This document shows, in pieces, positions 24,855 to 32,867 of a stretch of 58,694 nt of DNA. The position numbers and the translations under genes are program-made. The DNA lies in the NCBI GenBank assembly GCA_024710355.1, contig JANJUX010000049.1, positions 1-58,694 on the forward strand, in the 5' to 3' direction. This stretch comes from Candidatus Rifleibacteriota bacterium (GTDB lineage Bacteria; Muiribacteriota; Ozemobacteria; Ozemobacterales; Ozemobacteraceae). A model generated the notes under the pieces. The model ran no database searches. It was not told where the DNA came from and saw only the letters and a list, made by a program, of their open reading frames with translations. Every line of letters starts with the position of its first letter. Positions within the stretch are counted from its first letter, which is position 1.

Positions 24855-25351
24855 CAGCTCTCGCCCTCCTTTTTATCGGGGGTGAGAGAGTCGTTAACCT
24901 CTTTCAGCTTGGCAGCGCGCCTCTCCATTTCGTCGAGGATTCGCACCTTGACCGAATGGCGACTGTTACTCGAAATGATCTGTCTGCCTTTGCGGTTCGC
25001 GGCATTGATCACCAGCGGTCCCTGCAGGTTTGCAGTCATATCGCTGGGATTGGCCGGAATCGACACAATTACATACAGAACCACGTCTTCGGCCCTGGTC
25101 AGACCGACAAATGACTGATCCGAGTCAGTGATTTCCACGTCATATTCGAACATGAAACTCAATGGCTCGATGATGACGAATGCAAGATTGCCATCATCTA
25201 CGCATTGAAGCCAGCGAAACGGACTGCCGTCTTCGGTGTTGAGAATCACATACTGATGGTAGTCCCCAAATCCGAGCAGGCCTTCCTCAAAGGTGATGAT
25301 CTCATCTTTGCAAATGTCAATTTTTCCAAATCTCGAAGTGGAAATCTTCAT
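24854..25351 (-). CDS. fliW: Flagellar assembly factor FliW, CsrA antagonist
   Basis: FliW binds both cytoplasmic flagellin and CsrA; when flagellin is exported, FliW is freed, captures CsrA and so lets flagellin mRNA be translated. The family N-terminus (FGKIDICKDEIITFEEGLLGF) and the core FRWLQCVDDGNLAFVIIEP are clear. Length of 165 aa is slightly above the usual 130-150, with a charged C-terminal tail (DKKEGES). It lies 20 bases after flgL and is coupled to csrA. Confidence 0.95.
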   Translation of the reverse strand: MKISTSRFGKIDICKDEIITFEEGLLGFGDYHQYVILNTEDGSPFRWLQCVDDGNLAFVIIEPLSFMFEYDVEITDSDQSFVGLTRAEDVVLYVIVSIPANPSDMTANLQGPLVINAANRKGRQIISSNSRHSVKVRILDEMERRAAKLKEVNDSLTPDKKEGES

Positions 25352-25371
25352 ACCTTGCGTCGTTCCTTCAC

Positions 25372-28300
25372 TTATCTGAGAAAATCCATCAAAGTTGTCT
25401 GCAACACCTTTGCTCCAGTCTGAAGAGCGGCCTGGTAGGCAGTCTCAAGTTCCGTCATCCTGATAATAGCTTCTGCCATATCTATATTCTCGACAGATGA
25501 GAGCATTTTCTTTAGGTTTAAATTAATATTTTGTTGTTTTTCTCTCGCGGCATCGACGCGATTCGTTTTACTGCCGACTTCGGCGTGCAGATTCAGGACC
25601 CGTTTGAGGTCTTCATCGATCTTCGCAATACTGACCTCAGAAATGGCTTTGGAATCGTTGCGCAACAGGTTATCGCGCAGATCGATGAGCGTAGTGAAAA
25701 TCGAAGGCGTATTCCCCAGGCCAAGGCCAGAGGCGGTGCCGCTGCTCTGACCGCTGACATCGCGCACCTTGATGTAGGCCTCGCCTTTGGTGTTGGTCAG
25801 ATTGAGACGCTTGCCGTCTTCAGAGATCCAGGCCTGCAGATTGAAGTTGGAATCGGTATTCGAAAGCTTGTCGATAATATCGCCAACGGTTCGAGCGCCG
25901 GTGAGGTCGATCTCGCCAGAAAAACCGCCACTCTGCACATAAACCTTGCCCATCGGAATAGCGCCATTGCCAAGAGAGGTAATGGCGGTGCTCATGGTCA
26001 GTGCCGGATCAAGGTCTTTGCCAGTCAGCACATGGTCGACAGTGCGGCCTGAGATGCCGAGATCAAAGGCAGAAGTGCTGTCGACATCGATAATTTCAAG
26101 CTTGCCACTGGCACCGTGGTTTTTGTCGATAATTTCGATACCGTTGCCGTCTTTATTCAGGCGGGCCTCGACATAAATACCGTTGGCCGGGTTATTGATC
26201 TTGTCGAGAACGTCCTTGATCGTCTGCGAACCGCGCAGGTCGATCGCGGCAAAGCGGCCGGCCTTATCGGTAATGCGGATATAACCTAGGTTAACACCGG
26301 GGTTTGAAGCCCTGGTTGAGTTGAGTGACTGCAGCTCGGTTTCGTTGGTCACCCGCGGGTTGAGATCGACCGAGCCAACCATGGTCGGCAGCGAAGCAAC
26401 CTTGATCGGCGACCCGGTAATGATGCCCGGCACATGATTGCTGGTGCCTTCGACAAAACCCAGGTCGCGACCGGTGTTGGTGACTTCTTCGATGGTAATG
26501 CCGTAATTGCCGCCCACAGCCATCGGGTCGGAAACGACAAAGCGCTGCTCGGCGCTTTCCCAGATCGCGTTGAACTTGCCGGTGTTGTTGATGCCATCAA
26601 GAATGTCCTGAATAGTGTTGGCTCCGGTCAGGTCAACCTGAACCGGCTGTTTATCTGCGCCACGCAGCACCATAAAGCCTTTTTCCGGCGGTGGCACGAT
26701 ATCAGAAAGCAGGCTGGCTTCGGTCAGCGGCGGGCCGGCAGAAACCAGTGAATCACCGACGATGGTGTTGCCCTTTGAAGTTTTCAGCAGACCGAGATTT
26801 TTGGTTACCGTGGTAACGTCACGAATCGCGACCGGCCCACCGCCAAAATATTCTTCAACTCTGAAATCTTCGGTACCAACCGTGTTGTCGGTAATAAGTA
26901 TTCTTTTGCTTGTCGAATCGAAGGTCGCGGTCTGCCGCCCGCCGGTAGCGGCGTTAATGGCATTGACCACGTCCAGAGGAGTTGTAACGGCGGTCAGGTC
27001 GACCGGCGGCACGGTTGCCACACCATCATGACCGGTAATGGTAAGATAGCCTCTTTCAACTCCCTTGCCGCCATTGGCGAACGACAGCGGCGAAGCCTGC
27101 GAGTCGATATCGGGGTCGTAGGTCGAAAAAATCTGGTTTCCGGCACCGACGTTGCGCAGCAGGCCAATATCAGAGGCGACATGCGGCGGCAGATCTTTAA
27201 CATAAAGCTGGGTGCGTGTAGAAGTGATCGAAAATTCGCCCTGCCCGCCCGTTAAATCTTCTATTTCGAGTCTCTTGTGAATCATGTCGAATTTGGCGGA
27301 AAGGGCGGCGCCGCCTTCTACCGAATTAATGCGGGAAATGACATCAGCCACCGTACTGGCGCCCGAAACGTCGACACGATGATTGCGGCCATCACGGGTA
27401 TTGATGTTGAGATAACCGTCTGAAAGGCCGAGACCACCATTCAGATCAGAAAGATTGGTGAATTCTGAGAGCATCTTCGGGTCTGAAAGGCCGACCAGAA
27501 GATTGCTATAACCGGCATTGCGATAGATACCAAGCGAAACCGCGGTATCAGAGGGAACCTCTTCAAGACCGGCTTCAAATGAACCGGTGGCGTTGATCAT
27601 GCCGATTACGTCGTCGAGCCGGTGCGCATCACCCAGATCGATCTTGTGGTCGACGCCGGCGTGGTCGGTAATAATGATGATGCCTTCCTGAACGCCATTG
27701 CCGGAATTGAGAGCCGAGAGCGGCAGGCTTTTTTCGAGCGGCGGCAAAGTATAGGTGAACGTCGGAGTCGGCGATATCGGCTCACTGCCATAAAACAGTT
27801 CGAGACCGTTGATACTCTTTTCAATGACGGTGCCACGCTCGATTTCGGCAGAAATTCTCTTGCTGTCACCGCCAAATATAATATCAAGCGGACTGTTCTT
27901 GTTGACATCACCGCGATTTTCGGCGAGCGAATAGGTCACCACACCTTTGTTGTAACCGGGAGTCTGACCGGTAATGGCAGAAAAAGGGCGGTTATTGACA
28001 TCGTGTCCGGCAAAGATGTATTCGCCGGCAACCTGAGTGTTGCCGACATCGATAATGTGCAGCAGCAGCTCGTCGATTTCCTTGGCAATCGCATCACGGT
28101 CCTGCTGCACCAGAGTGTCGTTGGCACCCTGAACCGCGAGTTCGCGCACTCTCTGAATGGCGGTTTCGATAGTGGTCATGGCGCCATCGGTGTTGTTATA
28201 CCAGTCTTTGGCGTTGTCGATATTGCGGATAAACTGGTTGTTTTCATTGATCTCGACCTTGTTCTGCATGCCGAGAGCGTTGTCAACCGGGTTTTCTGAA

Positions 28301-28416
28301 GCACGAATGTACTTTTTGCCAGAACTCACCTTGATCTGCATATCGCTCAAATCGGTGTTGTTGCGATTAACCTGGTTAATAAACGAGTTTACTATCCATT
28401 GATTTGTTATCCGCAT
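25372..28416 (-). CDS. flgL: Giant hook-filament junction protein FlgL (1014 aa)
   Basis: Second hook-filament junction protein. The N-terminus MRITNQWIVNSFINQVNRNN with KVSSGKKYIRASENPVDNAL and the C-terminus (AEAIIRMTELETAYQAALQ, ending LQTTLMDFLR) are typical FlgL. The usual protein is about 300 aa. Here residues of about 235-875 contain six diverged repeats with a G-x-x-T-(V/I)-x-D-(V/I)-(I/L)-x-x-I-N core followed by strand-rich sequence, like Flagellin_IN units. The insert would project from the filament base. The start has AAGGAG upstream. It lies between flgK and fliW. Confidence 0.95.
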   Translation of the reverse strand: MRITNQWIVNSFINQVNRNNTDLSDMQIKVSSGKKYIRASENPVDNALGMQNKVEINENNQFIRNIDNAKDWYNNTDGAMTTIETAIQRVRELAVQGANDTLVQQDRDAIAKEIDELLLHIIDVGNTQVAGEYIFAGHDVNNRPFSAITGQTPGYNKGVVTYSLAENRGDVNKNSPLDIIFGGDSKRISAEIERGTVIEKSINGLELFYGSEPISPTPTFTYTLPPLEKSLPLSALNSGNGVQEGIIIITDHAGVDHKIDLGDAHRLDDVIGMINATGSFEAGLEEVPSDTAVSLGIYRNAGYSNLLVGLSDPKMLSEFTNLSDLNGGLGLSDGYLNINTRDGRNHRVDVSGASTVADVISRINSVEGGAALSAKFDMIHKRLEIEDLTGGQGEFSITSTRTQLYVKDLPPHVASDIGLLRNVGAGNQIFSTYDPDIDSQASPLSFANGGKGVERGYLTITGHDGVATVPPVDLTAVTTPLDVVNAINAATGGRQTATFDSTSKRILITDNTVGTEDFRVEEYFGGGPVAIRDVTTVTKNLGLLKTSKGNTIVGDSLVSAGPPLTEASLLSDIVPPPEKGFMVLRGADKQPVQVDLTGANTIQDILDGINNTGKFNAIWESAEQRFVVSDPMAVGGNYGITIEEVTNTGRDLGFVEGTSNHVPGIITGSPIKVASLPTMVGSVDLNPRVTNETELQSLNSTRASNPGVNLGYIRITDKAGRFAAIDLRGSQTIKDVLDKINNPANGIYVEARLNKDGNGIEIIDKNHGASGKLEIIDVDSTSAFDLGISGRTVDHVLTGKDLDPALTMSTAITSLGNGAIPMGKVYVQSGGFSGEIDLTGARTVGDIIDKLSNTDSNFNLQAWISEDGKRLNLTNTKGEAYIKVRDVSGQSSGTASGLGLGNTPSIFTTLIDLRDNLLRNDSKAISEVSIAKIDEDLKRVLNLHAEVGSKTNRVDAAREKQQNINLNLKKMLSSVENIDMAEAIIRMTELETAYQAALQTGAKVLQTTLMDFLR

Positions 28417-28485
28417 TTTGCCTGTCTCCTTGTTTGCGCCCGTTTATCTTTATCGGGCCTGCTGCCTTATTATTTTTTAGTCCGC

Positions 28486-28525
28486 GTTTATCCGTGTTTA
28501 TCTGTGTTTATCTGTGTTTATCCGT
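28486..28525 (+). repeat. Four tandem copies of the 10-mer GTTTATCYGT
   Basis: GTTTATCCGT, GTTTATCTGT, GTTTATCTGT, GTTTATCCGT stand head to tail between the flgK stop and the flgL ribosome site. Similar 'TTTATCTGTG' runs are widespread in intergenic DNA of many bacteria (general knowledge); function is unknown. Confidence 0.85.
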
Positions 28526-28528
28526 GGC

Positions 28529-30529
28529 TCAGATCATGCCATTGATTATTTTGTCGAGCATCTCATCAACCGTGGTGATTACCTTGGCAGCCGCATTATA
28601 GGCGTGCTGAAAGCGAATCAGATTCGCCAGTTCTTCGTCGAGTGAAACGCCCGAAAGTTCTGCCCTTTTCGCATCGAGCTGCGTCAACAGGCTGCTGCTG
28701 TAGCTCTTTTCGGTTTCAAATTTTTTGCTTTTCGAGGCAACTTCGGTAACGATCTCGTTATAAAAATCATTGAAAGAAGACTGCCCGTCATTGAAAAAAT
28801 TCTTCTGCTTCAACTGCGCAATGGCAATGGCGTTGGAGCCGTCGCCCACCCCATTGAAAGTTCTCAATCTGTCGGTGGCATTTTCGATGGTGCCGCCGGC
28901 AGCGGCAATGCTGTTCAGATTTGCCTTGATGTGATCTTCGAGAGCAAGGTTCTGAATCGCATTTTTATAAGGGTTATCAGCGTCGACATACTCCAGCGGC
29001 TTGAAGAAATTGCGGCCGGTAACGCCGTCGAGGCCATAGCCGTTGCGGTGAACCTGGTTGGTTTCGACCGCAATAGTGTATGCCAGCTTGTTAAGGTCGT
29101 CGATAGCAGTCTGCAGAGCGCCGTCTCTTACCTGAAGCAGCCCCTTGAGCTTACCGCTGGTCACTACCGGCCTCAGATCAAGATTGGCCACACCGGTGTC
29201 GCGGATCAGCAGTGTAACGCCATCGAGCGCCCCGGCAACATCGTTCTTTGAAGAAACGAATTCCTGATCGCCGAAGCTGAAGCGAGCATCGCGGGCTGCC
29301 TTATCGGTCTGCAGATTCAGAACGGTAAAGAGATTGCTGGTGCCATCAGAGGTTTTAATCGCATAATCAGTACCCGTCTGGCTTGAATTGAGAACCAGCT
29401 GGCCCGATTCATTAATCGAAGCTTTAATATTGAGGTTGGCAGAATCGAGCATCTGAGACAGATCGCGCATCGTCGTCTTTTCTGCATCGAGAAAGAATTC
29501 GCGACCGTTGACGTTGAAGCTGCCGCTGGTTATGCCAAAGTTAGACAGAGGCCCGGTCAGGGGGTGAAAGGTCAGAAAGGAATACTGTGAATGGGCCTGA
29601 GCAACCGACGAAACCGTAAGCGTGATATTGCGCTGGTCAACTGTATGAGTGATAACGGCAGAAGCGACATCGGTGTTGTCGGAAAATTCAGGATAGCCAT
29701 TGCTGCCAGCGACAGTACTGAAAGATTCACCATCTTTAACACTGATATTGAGTTCTCTGAAAATATTGTGTTGCACCAGAGTGTGAGCTCCGCAGTTGAC
29801 GGTCAGTTCACCCTTCTGGTTATAGAAGGCATCGACATTTACCAGGCCGGCGAGATCTTCAAGAGCTTTCTGACGCTGATCGCGCAGGTCATTTGCCACA
29901 TTGCCGGAGGTTTCAGAGCGCCCGATCTGCTCATTCAGGTTGGCAATGGTCGTGGCAATACTGTTGATTTCTTTGACGGTGTCCTGAATCTGATTTTCAA
30001 TACTGCCCTGCGAGCACCAGGTCGGCGAGCCCTGCAGCCGCCGCAACTGATTGTCTATATCGGAGAAAATGCCAACCAGCGATTCAGTCTGTTCAACCAG
30101 ATTGCGGCGCAGCGAACTGTTAGAAGCGTCGTTGGCAAGATCCTGCCAGGCCGCCCAGTATTTATCGAGCTCATCACGAATGGTGGCAGTGCCGGGCTCG
30201 TTGACAATTGCCTCGATCTGCTTCATGAGGTCGTCAGCAGCAGTTTTCCATTCGAGGGTTGAAGTTTCTTTGGTTATCTTGGCGTCGATGAACTCATCAC
30301 GGAACTGCTGAATCATGGTAACCGCAGACCCACTGCCGACCTGTGCCGTTGCCACCGGAGTGTGCAGGCTGGTAATCATATACGGCTTATTGGCCGCAAT
30401 CACCGCATTTTGCCGTGAGTAACCTTCGGTATTGGCGTTGGCAATGTTGTGCGATGTCGTTTCCATCGCCTTTCGCTGCGTATAGATACCGCTTCTGCCA
30501 ATCTGCAGACCAAAAAATGTTCCAGCCAT
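28529..30529 (-). CDS. flgK: Hook-associated protein FlgK
   Basis: First hook-filament junction protein. The N-terminus (FGLQIGRSGIYTQRKAMETT then NIANANTEGYSRQ) and the C-terminus (SGVSLDEELANLIRFQHAYN) are diagnostic. Length of 666 aa is above the 500-550 typical, with extra sequence in the central surface domain. GGAGG lies 8 bases upstream of ATG. A small hairpin (ATGGCA/TGCCAT) and a sigma28-like promoter lie in the 173-base gap before it, so it can be expressed apart from flgM-flgN. Confidence 0.96.
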   Translation of the reverse strand: MAGTFFGLQIGRSGIYTQRKAMETTSHNIANANTEGYSRQNAVIAANKPYMITSLHTPVATAQVGSGSAVTMIQQFRDEFIDAKITKETSTLEWKTAADDLMKQIEAIVNEPGTATIRDELDKYWAAWQDLANDASNSSLRRNLVEQTESLVGIFSDIDNQLRRLQGSPTWCSQGSIENQIQDTVKEINSIATTIANLNEQIGRSETSGNVANDLRDQRQKALEDLAGLVNVDAFYNQKGELTVNCGAHTLVQHNIFRELNISVKDGESFSTVAGSNGYPEFSDNTDVASAVITHTVDQRNITLTVSSVAQAHSQYSFLTFHPLTGPLSNFGITSGSFNVNGREFFLDAEKTTMRDLSQMLDSANLNIKASINESGQLVLNSSQTGTDYAIKTSDGTSNLFTVLNLQTDKAARDARFSFGDQEFVSSKNDVAGALDGVTLLIRDTGVANLDLRPVVTSGKLKGLLQVRDGALQTAIDDLNKLAYTIAVETNQVHRNGYGLDGVTGRNFFKPLEYVDADNPYKNAIQNLALEDHIKANLNSIAAAGGTIENATDRLRTFNGVGDGSNAIAIAQLKQKNFFNDGQSSFNDFYNEIVTEVASKSKKFETEKSYSSSLLTQLDAKRAELSGVSLDEELANLIRFQHAYNAAAKVITTVDEMLDKIINGMI

Positions 30530-30597
30530 CGCCGGCCTCCTTATTACATGGCACTTTTTTTATTGCCATCGGGGAAATATATTTTTCCCTATAATCT

Positions 30598-30625
30598 CTA
30601 TCGGCGATCTGGAGGCTTTACATTA
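30598..30625 (-). promoter_or_regulatory. Sigma28-like promoter of flgK
   Basis: Minus strand TAAT (30622-30625), 16 bases, GCCGATAG (30598-30605). The -10 word has one difference from GCCGATAA; the -35 is imperfect. Confidence 0.4.
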
Positions 30626-30629
30626 GTAC

Positions 30630-30686
30630 AAATAAAAATCTTCTCACAAGCCGAGGCATTTCTGCTTCGCGCCTGCGAGAAGATTT
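30630..30686 (-). terminator. Terminator-like hairpin between flgN and flgK
   Basis: On the minus strand AAATCTTCTC (30677-30686) pairs with GAGAAGATTT (30636-30645) across a 31-base loop that can pair internally (AGGC/GCCT), followed by TTTATTTG. It probably reduces read-through from flgM-flgN before the flgK promoter. Confidence 0.6.
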
Positions 30687-30702
30687 CTGTTTTAAGGGGT
30701 TC

Positions 30703-31188
30703 TCAGGCCTTGCGGTCGATGAGTGCCGGCCCAACCCTCTGCCCGGGCTTTTTACCCGCCGGACCATAAGTTACATCGGCCGGTGCTCTGGTAATGAGCT
30801 TGACCGAGTATTGTGTCAATTCGAGAGCCTGTTCGATCAGACGCTGGTTTTCTTCGTTAACTGTCTTGATTTCATTAACGACATCGCGCAGCTGGCTGCC
30901 GACCATCCAGACATCAGACTTGCCGTCTGCTTCAGAAATCTTTTCGACCGCAGTGTCAAGATTCGCATCGGCAGTGTCGGCAATCGCCGCGACACATTCG
31001 CGGCGGCGGGGTTCGAGTTCAATCAGCCTCTGAACCAGTATCTCTTCCTGGTTAACAATGGTCTGAAGGTCAGTCGAGAACTTTTCGAGCAGCAGTTTGC
31101 GTTTGTCGCCGGCATGCTGCAGAAGTTTACGGTAAATACTCAGCTCTTCGCCAAGTATTTCTTTCAGTTCTTCAACTTTGGGATTCAA
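30703..31188 (-). CDS. flgN: FlgN-type export chaperone for FlgK/FlgL
   Basis: A 161-aa helical, charged protein with long coiled-coil-like segments (MNPKVEELKEILGEELSIYR, LVQRLIELEPRRRE) and the NEENQRLIEQALE region typical of FlgN. FlgN binds the C-termini of FlgK and FlgL in the cytoplasm and escorts them to the export gate. Position between flgM and flgK matches Bacillus yvyG/flgN. It starts 8 bases after flgM. Confidence 0.88.
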   Translation of the reverse strand: MNPKVEELKEILGEELSIYRKLLQHAGDKRKLLLEKFSTDLQTIVNQEEILVQRLIELEPRRRECVAAIADTADANLDTAVEKISEADGKSDVWMVGSQLRDVVNEIKTVNEENQRLIEQALELTQYSVKLITRAPADVTYGPAGKKPGQRVGPALIDRKA

Positions 31189-31196
31189 CCGGGGTT

Positions 31197-31577
31197 TCAG
31201 CCTTCCCAGGAGCTGGTGATAACTCCTGAAGCGTAGAGAGCATTGGCGACTTTTTCAGCCGAAACATTGTACTGCCCGGCGTCGAAAAGCCTCTTGATGC
31301 GGTCAACCTTCTCGGATCTGACATCAGGCTCGCTGGCAACCACTTCAGCTGCGAACTTGACGGTCTCGACCGGATCAGCCTCGGCGACCGGAGCCCCTGA
31401 AAGCACGGGGTTATTCGGGTTCACGCCACTCGGCGGATGGAAAGTTCTGGCCGCGCTGTCGGCTTTGCCGGTTGAATTCTGCATCAGCTTGTTGAATTCA
31501 CCGTCCGGCTTCGCGGTCTGAGCCTTCTTTACCTGGTCCTGATAGATTCTAGTTACATTTACATTGGAAACCTTCAT
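31197..31577 (-). CDS. flgM: Anti-sigma28 factor FlgM
   Basis: FlgM holds sigma28 inactive until it is exported through the finished hook. The sigma-binding C-terminal signature is seen as RSEKVDRIKRLFDAGQYNVS followed by AEKVANAL. The 126-aa protein begins MKVSNVNVTRIYQDQ; this start has AGGAGG six bases upstream. A longer frame upstream is rejected. It has two candidate promoters (sigma70- and sigma28-like) and lies downstream of comFC as in Bacillus. Confidence 0.93.
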   Translation of the reverse strand: MKVSNVNVTRIYQDQVKKAQTAKPDGEFNKLMQNSTGKADSAARTFHPPSGVNPNNPVLSGAPVAEADPVETVKFAAEVVASEPDVRSEKVDRIKRLFDAGQYNVSAEKVANALYASGVITSSWEG

Positions 31578-31649
31578 GGTTCCTCCTGACTCCCTGAACG
31601 TCTTCCCCCTGTTGTGTCTCTCGTTAGCGGAGGACGCCTCCAAGGTTGA

Positions 31650-31677
31650 ATATCGGACGAACAGGCAGGTTCATTTA
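31650..31677 (-). promoter_or_regulatory. Sigma28-like promoter of flgM
   Basis: Minus strand TAAA (31674-31677), 16 bases, TCCGATAT (31650-31657). It shares the 16-base spacing with the boxes at 5180 and 30598. The leader downstream contains a GGAGG-CGT-CCTCC hairpin (31629-31641). Confidence 0.5.
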
Positions 31678-31692
31678 GCTAAATTACAGCAT

Positions 31693-31721
31693 ATTTTAAC
31701 CTGAGCCCGCCACAAAGTCAA
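31693..31721 (-). promoter_or_regulatory. Sigma70-like promoter upstream of flgM
   Basis: Minus strand TTGACT (31716-31721), 17 bases, TAAAAT (31693-31698). Both hexamers are one base from consensus. It would give basal expression of flgM-flgN before sigma28 is active. Confidence 0.65.
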
Positions 31722-31966
31722 ACCCACATCGGCAGCTTTTAAGAAACAGGCCAACTTATTTTCCGCCTGATCATTGCAGGTGGCAGCTGAAAATCTGCGG
31801 TTAAAAAACAGCTCCCGACAAGGCTTTTACACGGAACGAACCCGCTGAAACACTTTAGATTCTCAATTAAACTGGCTCCCTGCCATATATGATTTAAAGG
31901 GTGGCATTGATTAGTTATTCCGGACGCAGGCCCGGAATCCATTGATTTAATGGGTTTTCTCCGGGG
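31722..31966 (-). other. Gap between comFC and flgM, no gene recognised
   Basis: About 245 bases without a credible ORF, beyond the flgM promoters. A GATTCCGGGCCTGCGTCCGGAAT-like inverted repeat (CCGGA/TCCGG type, around 31918-31940) follows the comFC stop and may act as its 3' hairpin, but no T tract is present. Confidence 0.4.
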
Positions 31967-32665
31967 CTACGGTGCGGTGCGTCTGAAAGAATGTGATACA
32001 GCAAGGGCAGAAACCTTCGCAGGCCTGAGCGGCTGCAGAGCTTCGCAACACTTCTGCAGAGTGCTTCCCGTTGTGACGACGTCATCGACAAGAATCAGAT
32101 GTCGGCCCGCGAACATCTCCAGTATCAGGCCATGACCTACAGCAAAGGCACCTTCGAGGTTGTTCTGCCGGTCGTTTTCGTCACAGTCGGCCTGTGGACG
32201 GGTTGCCCTGATACGTTCCAGGGCCGGGCTGAATTTGCAACCGGCTGCAAAAGCGAATTTCTCGGCCAGCAGTTCGGCCTGGTTGAAGCCACGCCTGAGC
32301 AGGCGGTCTGAATGCATCGGCACCGGAATCAGAATGTCATCAACGCCGACGAGCGTTTTCAGTCTGCCGCGCTTCTGGCACTGCTCTGCCAGTAATATAA
32401 GCAGCTTCAGCGATGGTCGATATTTAACGATGCGGATGATGTCGCTCATCAGACTGTCGTAACTGCTGAGAGTATAGACCGGAAAACTGCAGACCACGTC
32501 TTCGACAAGCTGTGGCGGGCCTATCAGGGCACTGAGTTTTGTCAGACAACTGTCACAGAGCACCACCCCGAAGTCAGTTACTTCGCTGCAGGCGTGACAC
32601 CTGAAAGGCAAAAAAACCGCGACAAAGCGCTTCAATATACTCTTTAACAACTGCAGTCCTCTCAA
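31967..32665 (-). CDS. comFC: ComF family protein (ComFC-like phosphoribosyltransferase fold)
   Basis: The 232-aa protein has an N-terminal zinc-type CHAC...CDSC pair (about residues 19-40). The C-terminal PRTase-fold signature LILVDDVVTTGSTLQKC binds a ribose-5-phosphate group in the family. ComFC homologues are needed for DNA uptake in Bacillus and others; the biochemical role is unsettled. It stands upstream of flgM, as in the Bacillus comF-flgM region, and may reflect competence genes travelling with flagellar genes. Confidence 0.9.
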   Translation of the reverse strand: MRGLQLLKSILKRFVAVFLPFRCHACSEVTDFGVVLCDSCLTKLSALIGPPQLVEDVVCSFPVYTLSSYDSLMSDIIRIVKYRPSLKLLILLAEQCQKRGRLKTLVGVDDILIPVPMHSDRLLRRGFNQAELLAEKFAFAAGCKFSPALERIRATRPQADCDENDRQNNLEGAFAVGHGLILEMFAGRHLILVDDVVTTGSTLQKCCEALQPLRPAKVSALAVSHSFRRTAP

Positions 32666-32812
32666 TTCAGACCCAGACCGAAAGTTTTTCCGGACCGACC
32701 AACTCTGCGGGTGTGTTTAACTGATCGCAGAGAACTCATTCACAATTATTATACCATTACAGTATTCTCAGACACTGAAAAAGGATAAAAACGTGAAAAC
32801 CAGCATCGGCGA

Positions 32813-32852
32813 ATAAAAACAGAAGCGGCTGTCAATCTGACAGCCGCTTCTG
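32813..32852 (-). terminator. Terminator of the bamA-lpxA operon
   Basis: Perfect 15-bp stem (CAGAAGCGGCTGTCA and its complement, 32820-32852, loop 3) followed on the minus strand by TTTTTATT. Confidence 0.95.
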
Positions 32853-32867
32853 AAAATTACCTGAATG

